This document shows, in pieces, positions 35,898-47,270 of a stretch of DNA of 64,000 nucleotides; positions within the stretch are counted from its first letter, which is position 1, and every line of letters begins with the position of its first letter. The position numbers and the translations under genes were made by a program. The notes beneath the pieces are model-generated. The model searched no databases, was not told where the DNA came from, and saw nothing but the letters and a program-made list of their open reading frames with translations. The DNA is from Brachypterus glaber (Eukaryota > Arthropoda > Insecta > Coleoptera > Kateretidae), in NCBI GenBank assembly GCA_958510825.1, contig OY294051.1:28569265-28633264 (forward strand), given 5' to 3'.

Positions 35898-36263
35898 CAG
35901 GGGTGCTCCGAAGCGATTTTAAGGGGGGGGGGCGGACCATATATTTCCCATTTCCTAACTTAAAATTGAAAATTTTTCCAACTCCCAAGTCGTGAGAAAA
36001 ATTTATTTTACCCACTGCACAAGTTTTGATGAATAAAAAAAAGCAGAGACTAAAAAAAGGTCGTCATCTCTGAAAAATTACCCAATTGTACTACTACAAT
36101 TTTCCCAACAATACCCCTCAATTTTCTCAACTATTCTATCAATTTCCGAAATCTACCACTAAACTTACTCAATTTTACCAAAAAAAACAGTGGATTTCCC
36201 AACTCAAACATGACTGGGGGTGGCGCCTCCCTCCCCCCCCCCCCCCCAATGGGAGCACCCCTG
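35898..36263. mobile_element. hAT-type MITE with 8-bp target duplication
   Basis: CAGGGGTGCTCC / GGGAGCACCCCTG ends, G-run near the left and C-run (36232-36247) near the right. Flanks TTTTTTCA (35890-35897) and TTTGTTCA (36264-36271) match at 7 of 8. Confidence 0.75.
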
Positions 36264-36862
36264 TTTGTTCATGTATCATAACATGTACAAAATTTGTATG
36301 ATTTAACTCAAATCGTTTAAAAGATAATAAGTAAAATGTTCAGTATACCGTATAACTGTCATTTCACAATGGGTTATGTTATTACTAAACAGAGTCGAAA
36401 TAGGTTGCTTTTTAATTTTATACATTCCGATACTTAAAATATTGCAAAAACAAGATATTTTGTATTTATTTTTTAAACAAATGAAATAGTATGTATTGTA
36501 TTATTAAAACTGTATAGAATAAATGTATTTTATAATATTTTAGGGATATTTTACTATTGACCCGTTTTTTTTTTTCAGTTATAGTTTATTGTACCAACTA
36601 ATTAAAAAACACTTGAGTAATTACCTCATTTACATTTAAAAATTCATCTATACTAAAAAAGACATTGCCTATCAGATGTTTTATTTTTAAAGGTTTGGAC
36701 TTTGGACTAATTCTAATTCTTTAATATTTGTTGGAAGTTTAATAAAAAAGGTTGGTGCATAATAGTTCCAATTTTGGATTTTTGCAATCTTAAAAAGTCT
36801 ACAGTAATATTTTGCCGCGATCTAGTATTGTGATCGTGAACACCATCATAGGTTGTTTATTT

Positions 36863-36900
36863 TTACATCGGCACTTAGTGCTGCTAAGAGTGCCGATGTA
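36863..36900. repeat. Short hairpin, 38 bp
   Basis: TACATCGGCACT and AGTGCCGATGTA flank a 14-nt loop. Confidence 0.7.
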
Positions 36901-37476
36901 TTGAAATCTTCGACAAAAAGTCAAAATCTTTGACCACGTTGTTTTCACATTTCTCGACGTTTTAGACCATTCTGAGTCGAAATCAGTAAAAAAAATTGAG
37001 TCCGTCTGTCTATCTGGGTGTAAACTTTCTAACTCCATTTCTACATGAGATATCGACTTGCGGTTTTTTGCATATTGTTTCTTATTGTATTCCGAAGAGC
37101 TGATTAGATTTTGGGGGTAAACGATTGGGGGTAAGGGGGTATAAATAGGGTAAAACTATTTTTAGCGTTTTTTGTTTATAATTAGGGCAATTATTATTGT
37201 ATTTGGTTAATTTAGCACTTATATAAAAGATAATTTTAAATTGGTCAAAAAGTGTTATAAATATTTTCAAGATATTGGCGTTTAAAGCAGAAAACGGTTT
37301 TTTTATATCACATATTTATAACCCGATTTCAAAAAATTATATTTTAAATAAAAGCTCTTTAAGCCATATAAAAAATGTTATATACAGTTTTTTGCTAGAA
37401 TATAATGTTTTAAAGATACAGAATTTAAAATCAAACAAAACACCTAGTTTGAAATTTGCAAACTAGATGGCTCTAG

Positions 37477-37735
37477 TGTACAATAGTGCCGATATTTTGA
37501 CAGGTTGCTTGCAACGTTTCATCTAGTTCTATGTTTGATTTAGCATATAACAAGCACTGGAAAAGTGTTAATATGAGTAAGTCTATGAATTTATGTTTTA
37601 CATCATCTCTATAATGCAGGCCACAAAGTACCCTAAGAGCTCTTCTTTGGAGAAGAGGTATACATAGAGTAGAAAGAGTGAAATAAATATTTCTGCAGTT
37701 GTAAAGTATGATAAATTTATTTAAAACAAATTTCT
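37477..37735 (-). pseudogene. Non-LTR retrotransposon C-terminal fragment, same strand as RIOK3 3' UTR
   Basis: On the minus strand a continuous frame reads ...FTLSTLCIPLLQRRALRVLC, GLHYRDDVKHKFIDLLILTL and on to a stop near 37477. The pattern Q-R/K-R-A-x-R-x-x-x-x-L-x-x-R-D, then x-F-x-x-L-x-I-L-T-L, is common downstream of the reverse transcriptase in insect non-LTR elements. No RT core is attached, so this is an isolated remnant. It begins about 120 bases after the RIOK3 stop and would lie inside or just beyond its 3' UTR. Confidence 0.55.
37716..37721 (-). promoter_or_regulatory. Candidate RIOK3 polyadenylation signal
   Basis: AATAAA on the minus strand about 130 bases past the RIOK3 stop. 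A plausible position, but AT-rich background makes chance occurrence common. Confidence 0.4.
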
Positions 37736-37851
37736 AACAATTCTCACGATATAATAGTACTAGAGCACGCGAGTGCTCTAAATAGTACTACACAGACCAG
37801 TCTGTGGTACTAGTCCAAAAAATATTGGACTTTATAAAAAGTTACAAAATT

Positions 37852-37979
37852 TTAGGCAGTTGGAGGTTCGACAATTTTTAAAGCGTCATCCTCCGATATG
37901 CTTTTTTCGGCTTTTAAAGGTAGCTCCTTGTTTTGAATCTTCTCCCATGTATTGTCAAAGTTTACAGTCAATTCTATAC
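37852..37979 (-). CDS. RIOK3: RIOK3 exon 8 (stop codon)
   Basis: Found by eye. Acceptor aattttcag|GT in phase with exon 7. It encodes GIELTVNFDNTWEKIQNKEL, then PLKAEKSISEDDALKIVEPPTA and TAA at 37854-37852. The C-terminal tail is not conserved in RIOK3, so support comes from splice phase, coding-like composition and total protein length. Confidence 0.85.
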
Positions 37980-38503
37980 CTGAAAATTATTTTTTTTTTA
38001 GTACCAATCATTTCATAAAAGAAAAACTGCTGCCAACAAAATAATATTTTCCCCTATATGCCTAGGTTCATTAAAATCAAAAACGAGAAAAAAAATCAAA
38101 AATGTTTCCGTAAAACAAAAAATAATTTTCCCCGATTTGTGGGCACCATGATGTTAATAAAAATTTGAAACTGATTCTGAAGTTCCGCCCATTCTGACAA
38201 ACAAGTGATGACAAAAAAACGCTTGTCATTTCTCATTAACTAAGTAAACGCCGCAGGCGATTTTTTTTAAATTTTAATTTCTTACATTTTTTATGATTGT
38301 AATTTTTTTACAAATTTGATAGTCTTAGTTCAACATTTCACTAAAAAGCAAGAAAGCTATAGCGCCGTAGAATTTTTTTTTATGAAGTCCATGCTGAAAA
38401 AAAGTAAGAGATCCCTAGCGCAGATGACGAAAAAATTTGATGGTCTATTTTAAAACAGTTTTACAATTTAAAATTTTACAAAAATGAAAGAAAATGTGTG
38501 TGT

Positions 38504-39132
38504 TGTGACCCTGCACAAAAAAAAACGATAAGTGTGTCAAATTTACGTATTACTTTTTTTAAATTCTTATTTAAAGAAGTTTTTTACATAAGAATCCGAA
38601 AAAAAAAAGTATTACGTAAATTTGACATACTGTATAATCTTTCCTTTGTTCTTAAAATTAATAAAAAATTTATTAATATTGAATTTTTTTGTTTTGTTTT
38701 CCTGCAGCATTGCTTTAGTTTTTATATATTTTTTGCTCTGTTGGTGCTTGACCTCGCGCGAAACGGTAGCATTCCGACACCAGATACAGGTTAGCGCACC
38801 GGCTTCAGTCAGTAATTAGTATTCAATTGCTCTACAACACGTACGGTGTGTGTTTACCGCGTGTATAATACTCTCGCACAAAATCACAAAGCTATGAACT
38901 GTCTATAAATATGTAGTCAAACTGCTCTCCCAAGATTCTATCGCGCGCTCACTAGGATAAAGGTGTATTTGCAGCATTCCAAAGAAGAAATACTAGATCT
39001 AGTCAGAAGAGCTTGCAAAGGAATAAGGTAATATATCTTTATTTAGCGCTGTTCCTTAATTACAGTTCAATTTTTTTCGCATTAACCCTCAGTTTTTACA
39101 CACGCTGACCGGCTTTCTTTGTGCAGGGTCAC
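38504..39132. mobile_element. Inverted-terminal element in RIOK3 intron 7, TGTGACCCTGCACAAA ends
   Basis: TGTGACCCTGCACAAA (38504-38519) and TTTGTGCAGGGTCACA (about 39117-39132). An internal hairpin at 38531-38634 is built on GTCAAATTTACGTATTAC. No ORF with transposase features. Confidence 0.7.
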
Positions 39133-39291
39133 ATATAGGTATCTTTAAAAATGCCCTGCATATTTTAGCTCGTTATGGCGCCCCTCACTGCTCGTACCGG
39201 GTCTCCCACCTCTATTTACGGTCCTGGCCAAGCATTTGGCAAATTCCGTTTGCCCGGGTGCCGATACTGCTTAGTATGGCTAAAAACTTAC

Positions 39292-39436
39292 CTGGTTTAT
39301 CAACTAAATGAGGTTTCATTTTGAAGTTTTCTTTAATAGTTTCTAATGCCACTGTATCTACAAAATCACAGCCTGTTACTGATTTAAATAGTTCATCGGC
39401 AGTGGACATTTCAGGAACACCTTTCTTCTGGAAGAA
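39292..39436 (-). CDS. RIOK3: RIOK3 exon 7
   Basis: Acceptor ctatttcag|TT, donor CCAG|gtaagt; phase 0 in, phase 1 out. It encodes FFQKKGVPEMSTADELFKSV, TGCDFVDTVALETI and KPHLVDKPG. The F-F-x-K-x-G-V start directly follows NITH of exon 6, as in the family. Intron 6 on its upstream side contains a 1.15-kb palindromic foldback element (39970-41119). Confidence 0.95.
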
Positions 39437-39969
39437 CTGAAATAGAAGTTAAATTAATAATAGCAAGGCTGAATTTACTGAAGACTATTGTAAGAAGAAT
39501 TGATGTAAATTAACAATACGCTAGGTGATATATTTCAGACTCATCTCATACGATGTAAATATTGTGTAATATTTGTATAAGTATATTGTATTAGATACGA
39601 AAAAAAAACACTTAATATGTAAAATTACTCCAAAAATGTATGGTGACTTTAAAAATATGATATACTTTTTTTTGTATAAAAATTACCTTCTAAAATACCG
39701 TAATATCACGTTATAAGCAATATAAATCACATTACTCTCGTTACAGTGTTTATGGGGCGTTACTTAAAAATTCACGCTGGTCTGGAAACAACATTTAACT
39801 CAACACTCATTTAACCCAAGTTTTTTTTATAATTTAATTATTTAAAGCTATGGCATCTTTTAAAGACCAAATTTTAAAAAATCTATCGATGCGTTTTTGA
39901 GAAAAAGTATTTATCAATGTTAAGGCATGTGAAAAAAATCGTTAATGTAGTTTCATAGAATTCCAGATA

Positions 39970-41119
39970 TACAGGGTGTATTTGAAATAGCGTAGGAAAT
40001 TTTAACATGATAAAATATGACAAAAAGTTCCTATAAACATATGTCTAAAAATGCGTCATAAGGGAGCTACGCCCCTTTGAAAGTGGCTAAAAAAATCGGT
40101 TTTTATTTAATAACTCAGGAACCCTTTGAGATATATTAACGAGGTTTTGCACGTGAATTAATCCTAATAAGGCCCATCTTAGTATGTCATTTTCACGTAC
40201 TTATTTAAACCAGGGGTGTGCGAAACGGGGGGGCCTTATCAGTTTTTTGTCCCAAACTTTTTTCTGTGTAACTTTTTTGCAATTTTATTTTTGAAATATG
40301 ATTCCTCAGGTCAAAATACATAAAAAAAGGCACTCTTGTTGTAATACTGTAGGATTAACCATTTTCGAGAGAAGTTCATTTGAAGGTGAAATTTCACGGT
40401 TCGAGGACGAAAAATTAAATACTAAAATGTCGAAAACCAAAATTTTAATGATGCAATGTTGTTCTACATCAAAAACCAAGAAAAAAAGTTTCCATACATG
40501 TAGGTCGAAAAAACGCTTTTAAAGCTACCATAGCCCTTTAAAAATGGTGCATATTTAGGAGACCATAGCTCCATTAGGATTGATTTTTGGAAGTACCTGT
40601 ATATGAGGTTTTTTTCTTAGTTTTTAATGTACATTCGCCCTGCATCATTAAAATTTTGGTTTTCAACATTTTAGTATTTAATTTTTCGTCCTCGAACCGT
40701 GGAATTTCACCTTCAAATGAATTTTTCTCGAAAACGGTTAATCCTACAGTATTACAACAAGAGTACCTTTTTTATGTATTTTAACCTGAGGAATCATATT
40801 TCAAAAATAAAATTGCAAAAAAGTTACACAGAAAAAAGTTTTGGACAAAAAAGTGATAAGCCCCCCCCCCGTTTCGCACACCCCTGGTTGAAATAAGTAC
40901 ATGAAAATAACACATAAAAACGGGCCTTGGTAGGATTAGTTGACGTGCAAAACCTCGTTGATATATCTCAAAGGGTTCATGAGTTATTAAATAAAAACCG
41001 ATTTTTTTAGCCACTTTATGACGCATTTTTAGACATATATTTATAGGAACTTTTTGTCATATTTTATCATGTAGAATCACCTGTTAAAATTTCCTACGCT
41101 CTTTCAAATACACCGTGTA
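39970..41119. mobile_element. 1.15-kb palindromic foldback element in RIOK3 intron 6
   Basis: The left half (39970-40540) is almost wholly the reverse complement of the right half (40560-41119): TACAGGGTGTATTTGAAATA ends, GGGAGCTACGCCCCTTT, AACCAGGGGTGTGCGAAACG, TTCGAGGACGAAAAATTAAA. C/G runs are at 40227-40233 and 40861-40870. Confidence 0.85.
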
Positions 41120-41129
41120 TTAAAAACTA

Positions 41130-41275
41130 CTTTTCAGATTTACCCTTAGGAGGGTCGTAGCTCCCATTGGGCTCATTTCCGGAACAACCTTTAAAGGATT
41201 TTTTTTCATATTTTTGGACCTAGAATCACCCCTTTAAATGTTGTACCTTATTTCTGAATCACACTGTATCTTCAT
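41130..41275. repeat. Right-end fragment of the TACAGGGTG foldback element
   Basis: Contains GGGCTCATTTCCGGAACAAC, TTTCATATTTTTGGA and TAGAATCACC, as in the right arms at 6120-6220 and 11820-11930. It ends beside RIOK3 exon 6. Confidence 0.7.
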
Positions 41276-41290
41276 GGCTTGTTTACTTAC

Positions 41291-41470
41291 ATGAGTAATA
41301 TTGTTGCAGTCTCGGTAAAGAAAATGGAATGCATTATCGTGAGTCGGTTCAACCGATTGGCTGACGTCAATAAAATAACACTGTTTGTTATACCAGAGTA
41401 TGTTATACTCTGATAGATCGGCGTGTATCAAGTTTGCTTTCTCATACAACAACTTCATTTGCTCAACAAC
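41291..41470 (-). CDS. RIOK3: RIOK3 exon 6 (catalytic loop)
   Basis: Acceptor tttttttttag|GT, donor ACTCAT|gtaagt; phase 0 on both sides, 60 codons. It encodes VVEQMKLLYEKANL, then the catalytic loop IHADLSEYN (catalytic Asp, Asn) and the metal-binding IDVSQSVEPTH (RIO counterpart of DFG). It ends FLYRDCNNITH. All catalytic residues are intact, so the kinase is predicted to be functional. Confidence 0.97.
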
Positions 41471-41841
41471 CTAAAAAAAAATACATTAAAAAAAAATTAA
41501 ATTAAATTTTTTTTTTGCATTTTCGGCTTAAGAATCTCATGATATGTCCAGAAAATGTGAAAAAAGTGAGTGTTAAAAAAATGTCTGTCTGTCAGTATGT
41601 ATGTAAAACATAACTTTTGAACGGAGTGTACAATTTGGACTTTTACCAAACGATTCAGGGCCTTTTCTGCTTGCGTCACATCAAATATGGTTAACATTAG
41701 CGTAGGACAAGGGGGACGAAATGGACAAAAAGTATAATCTTTAACGATATCTCACTTATTATTAATTAGATTTAGATTAATGTTTATTGTTTTTAAAAAA
41801 TTTATAATTTTTACAACAACTGTGCATAAAACACAAATATA

Positions 41842-43560
41842 TCATTCATTAATGATAAACGATCTTATTCTAATTACATTAGCTATATAAGAATATATTA
41901 ATTTGATTTTAGCTGAGTTTAAAGTACTGAGAGCATATACTAAGCCATTTAAATCTCTCAGGCCACTTATATAAGCATATCTGAGAGGTTCATATATGGG
42001 ACATTTAAAGAATAAGTGCGACAAATTTTCAACTTCATTTTTATTACAGAGGGAACAAATTTCTTCCAAATTTATTAGGTAGCAGGAACCACGGTAGACG
42101 AGTTTTAATGACTTGATATTACAGGTTCTAATCTGTACAATTATTCTTATGAGCCCGATATGCTCCCGCAGTTGTAAATAATGGGAGCTATTTGGACGTA
42201 GGAATTGATACAGTTGGCAGAAAGTACCGGAACTAAGTTTCTCTAAATCTTGATTAGTTAAATAAGTTTTATATTCTTCTAGGAATAGTTGAAAATTTTG
42301 TTTGAGGTGTCGATAAGTTAGGTTTTCTAAAATATTAGGTCGATTTATTTTAACAAAGATATTTCGAATATTTGAAAGCCAGTTGTAGCGATCAGGTAGG
42401 TTTTGTAAGTTTTTCAGTCTCATAAAACAGATTTTGGGGTAGCGATCGTTATCCATTGATAATATTTTTAGAGTCCATGAGAGTGTTAGCTTAAATATCG
42501 TATGCATTAAGTGAGTAGAGTTAGTTTCAAGACGGACAATGTAATCAGGTGTATTTAGTGGTAGGTTTAAAAGTCTTTTATAAAAAAAGACTTGGACTCT
42601 TTCCACCAACTCTGGGTATCTAAGCGCCCAAACCGGGGCAGCGTGCATTAACGTACTTAGGACAATGGAGTTAAAGAGGGTTACCCTAGCGTCCCATGAA
42701 CTGATTTTAGATCTAGCCATAATTTTCAGCACCGCTGCAATGGCTGCCTTTGAGCGCATAACGGATGACCTAGCCATCTCTATGAACTGGTTTGATGAAG
42801 AAAAAGGAACACCTAAGTATGTATATAAATTTACAGATTCTAGAGTTTGATTATTTAAAAGAAATTTATTTTTTGCTTGAAATCCCCCTTTGCTAAAGCG
42901 TACTACTTTGGTTTTAGATATATTGACGGACAATTTATTGATGGCACAATATTGTTCCAAGACTTTTAATTTTTTACAGAGGTCTACTTGTGAGCTAGCA
43001 AGGATGACCAGGTCATCCGCGTATAGTAGTAGTAGTATATCAATAATGTTGTCAATATTTAAGCCAACACAACCATTGCAGCGGAGAAATGATTCCAGAT
43101 CCGAGATAAATATTTGAAAAAGCATGGAACTAAATGGTTCACCCTGTAGAACACCCTCAGGGATTTCAAAGCCTTTGGTAAATTCACCGTCAACTCGGAC
43201 TTTCATATGTGCTTAATTATATAGTTTGATTAAGATTCTAATTAGTTTGGGGGATATACCCAGTGAGTACATTTTTCGCCATAGAATTTGATGATCGATA
43301 GAGTCGAATGCTCTCCTGTAATCAATAAAAATTGCGTAAATAGTATTTCCCTTAAACCTTAGATTTATTTGAATAGAAGTGTGAAGCGTGAAAATATTAT
43401 CAAGGCACCCTCGCTTTTTTCGAAATCCGCTTTGATTTTCAGGTATGATTTTATTGTCGTCACACCATTGCGTTAGTCGTTGAAGTAGGATGGAGGTAAA
43501 AAGTTTTAGCGTGCAATTTGCAAGAGCAATACCGCGGTAGTTTGCTGGGTCATTGGTTGG
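41842..43560 (-). pseudogene. Non-LTR element: reverse transcriptase core and C-terminal region
   Basis: After the frameshift the frame resumes with DPANYRGIALANCTLKLF and QSGFRKKRGCLDN, then IFIDYRRAFDSIDH (RT block with the catalytic Asp). An in-frame TAA lies at about 43210, just before AHMKVRVDGEF. Then come EGVLQGEPFSSMLFQIFISD and LLYADDLVILAS (YADD catalytic pair), followed by the thumb and a C-terminal region with CSLCNKNEVENLSHLFFKCP. The long open stretch of 454 codons after the stop suggests moderate age rather than great decay. Confidence 0.88.
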
Positions 43561-44980
43561 ACCTTTTTTTATAGACCATGGTCAGGATTATTTCTGACCA
43601 ACTACTAGGTAATATTTCATTATAGAGGATTGAGTTAAACATTTTCAGAAGGTAAGTAATCCAATTATTTGGTAGATTTTTAAAAAATTCATATGACAAA
43701 CCATCCATTCCAGCTGATTTGTTATTTTTGGATTTTGAAAGGATTGTGCGTAGTTCAGTTTCTGTTATTGATGAGTCTAAATAGGGATCTAGGGTGCCAA
43801 AGTATATTGTATTATCACACAATTTTTCCTTAAAAATGGAGGAGTAATAAGTTTCCCAGGAATTTATGTTTAAATTGAAATTTTGTTTGTGAGATCTATA
43901 CTGTTTGATAGTTTTCCAAAAACAGGTGCTATTTTTAACATTACTGAGTTTTTCTAGTATTGTTTTTTCATGAGTGTTTTTTTTGAGAGAAATTAATTTT
44001 TTATACTCTTTTTTGGCATTTAGAAAAATTGTTTTATAAGGATCTGTAAAATAATTATTTTTAGCATTTTTTAAATTAGATTTAAGGGCTTTTTTAGCAT
44101 GGCGACAATCACAGTCAAACCAAGGTTTATTCGTAAAAACATATTCCTTACTAAAATTTATATTTTTTGTTAGACCTATATTATTAGAGATATTTTTAAT
44201 AGCGGACAGCATGTTGTTGTAATCATTTTCAATGTTATTAGAAAACTGTATGTCAGTAGATTCCATAGCATTCATATATTGAAGGGAAAGAGATGGGTCC
44301 CATTTTAAGATTTTAAAGTATTTTTTATGAAATGTGGTGTTGATATTGCACTTTTGTGTTGGCTGCCTTATAGTTATTTTAACTGGAAAGTGGGGAGATG
44401 AAGTAACTAAGTAGTTCATAACTTGCATATCAATTACTCTGTGTAGGCTATTTGAGGTTACCCATGCAAGATCAATTGCGCTACTACCTAGGGTACTAAT
44501 ATAAGTAAAGCTACCGGGATAGTCTGAAGTGGTTCTGCCGTTTAATAATATAAATGAATTTTCAGTCATAAAGTTTAATAATTGCACACCTCTACCGTCA
44601 TGAGTTTTATCAGCACTTATTCTAGAGTCATGCAGAAGTGTTGAATCAAACAAATCTTTTTCAAGAATATCAAAATTGCCCATTCGACAATTAAAATCAC
44701 CACAAATGCATATTAATGTGTCATTATAAACCTCCAAAATATCATTTAAAGTGTCTTGGAACATATTCAAAAGGTATAAAATTTCTAGAGTTTTTTTAAA
44801 GTATACAAAGCAAATAATTAAACTATTATTATCACAGGTTTTATTTAAACAAATAACCCACCATGGGGTAGAGTCTAGGGTAGTTACCTTATAGTCTTTG
44901 GAGTTTCCGAGATATAGGCATTTTAATAATTTTTGATATATTTTTACATTTTTAATTAGATGTCAAATTTTGAAACTAGT
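43550..44980 (-). pseudogene. Non-LTR element: endonuclease C-terminal part and RT N-terminal part
   Basis: The frame contains LICICGDFNCRMGNFD (endonuclease G-D-F-N), then GSSAIDLAWVT (the S-x-I-D block) and HFPVKITI (the catalytic S/P-H-x-P block near the end of the endonuclease). A lysine-rich linker follows, then KSAGMDGLSYEFFKNLP, start of the RT (A-G-x-D-G). It ends at a stop shortly after YKKRSNQ, where an A-run at about 43560-43567 shifts the frame; the RT continues one frame over. The open frame extends upstream of the first Met (44770) to about 44980 with endonuclease-like residues, where a stop interrupts it. Confidence 0.85.
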
Positions 44981-45060
44981 AAAATTTCATCATGGGTAAA
45001 ATTAATTTCAGTTAATTTTTCTTTTAATAAATTTCTGATAATGGTGCGGCCAGAAAAACA

Positions 45061-46030
45061 ATCCGATAAAGCTACAGAAGAAAAAACAAAAGGACATGTT
45101 CCAAAAATACAGGAAAAGTGAAGGCAATTTGATATCTTATTTTATAAACTTTCTCATTTTTCCACCCGTCTAGAAAAGGTACCTGTTTCACATTTTTATC
45201 ATTATTATTATTATTATTAGTATTAAATACTAAACTATTATGGTTAATAAAAGCTTAACAGAGTTACATTCAGGATTACTGTATCATTATTTTTGAACAA
45301 TAATCTAGTAGTAGTAAACGTTCTTTAGAATAATATAATTGATAGAAATTTTAACATTAAATTTTGTACTTTTTTACTTATTTAGTTTCACGCCGCAAAA
45401 AAACACATATGTACATGTATACCAAATAAAACCCAGGTTTAAGTCTGTTATATTTTATATAATTTATTTATCCCCTAAAATCACCTAAAATATATTTTAA
45501 GGGTGCTAAAAAAGCATCTTTAAACCCTATTTTATAATAGTCATTTGAAGAATGTGCCCTAAATTGGGCAATTTATAGATTTCCAAATATTGGATGCTCA
45601 ATCAAACCTAGCAAAATGAATGTATGAAGTAGGTTTAGGAAGAATTTTTATGATGCGACATACATTTATTCATAAATTCTTCTTTTTTATTCATTATGTA
45701 ACTATACAAAAGGTCTGTTTATTGGTGTTGCACTTTCTTGCACTGACATACACTTTTCGTCCAACCAAATAATTACTGTATTTGTGCCCTAATTTTTTAA
45801 ACATGACCTTGAACATGACAAAGAATTTGTTCGAATGTAAAGTACAAGAAGGTGCAACACCAACGAACAGACCTAAAGTTGGAACCCATTGCTTGGTTGT
45901 TGTCAAGTTAGCTTTGATGATGAATGACCGAAGATATTATTATGTTGGTACAACTGGTAAAGTAAAATACTATAAATCGTCGTATCGTATTTTTTTTTCT
46001 ATAGACATTTTTTTGTCAGCTTATATATAC
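45061..46030. other. RIOK3 intron 5, no feature recognised
   Basis: AT-rich with an ATT microsatellite at about 45203-45224. Reading frames here are shadows. Confidence 0.4.
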
Positions 46031-46404
46031 CTGGTCATACGCCATAATATAATCCACCGGCTTCATGATAGCATCTTTCAATTTCGGCGCGGGCACGTGG
46101 TTTTCCCCTATAAACGACATAACCAGCACGTGTTTTTTCAGTTGGACGACCTTAGGACACATGATCCCAGCCCTGTCAAGTCTCATAAGATTGGCCATTT
46201 CTTTCTCCGCCCAAATGTGTACCGTTTTTCTGGCAGTTTGCTTGCCTATTCTGTCCTTGAAACGGTAGTCGCTCTTGATATACTTGTCGCGTTGCTTAAA
46301 TTCGGACAGAGTTGTTTTGAACACTTTGATAACACATTCTTTGGGCAATTCGGCCTCTGAGTAATGGGGGTCCGTGTCCGCGTGTAGGATCACAGCTTCT
46401 TTTC
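46031..46404 (-). CDS. RIOK3: RIOK3 exon 5 (kinase N-lobe)
   Basis: Acceptor gtttacag|GA, donor GACCAG|gtatat; phase 1 in, phase 0 out. It completes the phosphate-binding loop (KEAVILHA) and carries the ATP-anchoring lysine in ECVIKVFKTTLSEF. It continues RDKYIKSDYRFKDR, WAEKEMANLMRLDRAGIMCP, HVLVMSFIG and VPAPKLKD, the RIO-specific N-lobe and hinge. The overlapping + strand reading frame at 45782-46360 is a shadow. Confidence 0.97.
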
Positions 46405-46615
46405 CTGTAAACAAATAAGGGGCTGTCCATAAACTACGTAACGCAATTTTTCGAAAATTTTGACCCCCTCCCCCCTAGATCTAGTGTTCATACTACCCCC
46501 TCTGTGTCACACTGTGTTCAAATTAGTAAATATTTCCTAATATTATTATTATTATTGATATATTTGAACAATATACAGTGTCATGATACAGAATTTCGGG
46601 TTTAGTGGTCAATTA

Positions 46616-46734
46616 TTGTCTGTTTTTTTCAAGCAAGAGAGTAAATTAAAAATCGCACATGAAAATATTTTTACAACAGGTTTGAATAATTTATTGATTT
46701 TTAATTTACTATCTTGCTTGAAGAATCAGACCAT
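46616..46734. repeat. Hairpin MITE, copy 1
   Basis: TTGTCTGTTTTTTTCAAGCA...AGAGAGTAAATTAAAAATC is inverted at the right (ATTTACTATCTTGCTTGAAG). Same family as 48209-48422. Confidence 0.75.
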
Positions 46735-47056
46735 AGTTAATAAGCATTTTTAACCTAACCTAACCCTTTTTTGCGTTGCTTAGACACAAAAGTCTTTTTT
46801 AATGTGATATTTTCTGTAATTTTAACCTATCAAATAATTTTGGTCACTTTTTTGCCATTTGGCGACGTAATGCACTATTACCAATATAAAAAGAAATAGT
46901 TATATAGGAAAAATCTAGAGGATTTTTTCCTGAAATAAAACAATTTAAAGTTTTTGGTTACAACATCTGATTTTTATCCATTTGTGGTCGAGGCTACCAA
47001 ACCCTACACCATGTAAAAATTTCTTAACGGTGGTGTAAAGTTAAAATTTGACATAC

Positions 47057-47220
47057 CTATGCTAATAACACCGTTTACTCGTTCCAAAAGTTGTTTGTTG
47101 ATCATTTTATATAACAACAAGCGAGTATATTCGTCCATTCCAAATTCTGCGGTAGCTTGGTCCGACCTATCATGCATACGATGTCTTCTTACTTGTTCAT
47201 GTTTGGAATGAGATTTTAAA
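47057..47220 (-). CDS. RIOK3: RIOK3 exon 4
   Basis: Found by eye; it is shorter than the usual ORF cut-off. Acceptor ccttttag|T, donor GCATAG|gtatgt; phase 2 in, phase 1 out. It encodes LKSHSKHEQVRRHRMHDRSD, then DEYTRLLLYKMINKQLLERV and NGVISIG. This spans the RIOK3 linker, the T-R-L-L-x-Y-K-M helix and the first half of the glycine-rich nucleotide-binding loop, which is completed in exon 5 (G-K-E-A-V). Phases match exons 3 and 5 exactly. Confidence 0.95.
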
Positions 47221-47270
47221 CTAAAAGGATATGGTAAATTAATTTTGTGGAGCTGTACTATATTTGAAAT

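Larger units (their letters stand above)
41810..45060 (-). mobile_element. Decayed non-LTR retrotransposon (endonuclease + RT, no RNase H seen) in RIOK3 intron 5
   Basis: On the minus strand an apurinic-type endonuclease region is followed by a reverse transcriptase with YADD and a C-terminal Cys/His cluster (C-x2-C...H-L-x2-x-C). Coding similarity begins near 45060 and ends at the stop at 41842. No LTRs. At least one frameshift, one in-frame stop and an interrupted N-terminus are visible. It lies in the same orientation as RIOK3. The superfamily is probably CR1/Jockey-like; I could not place it more exactly. Outer borders are approximate. Confidence 0.85.

Noticed and set aside
45782..46360. 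192-codon plus-strand frame
   Set aside because: Antisense shadow of RIOK3 exon 5 continued into intron.
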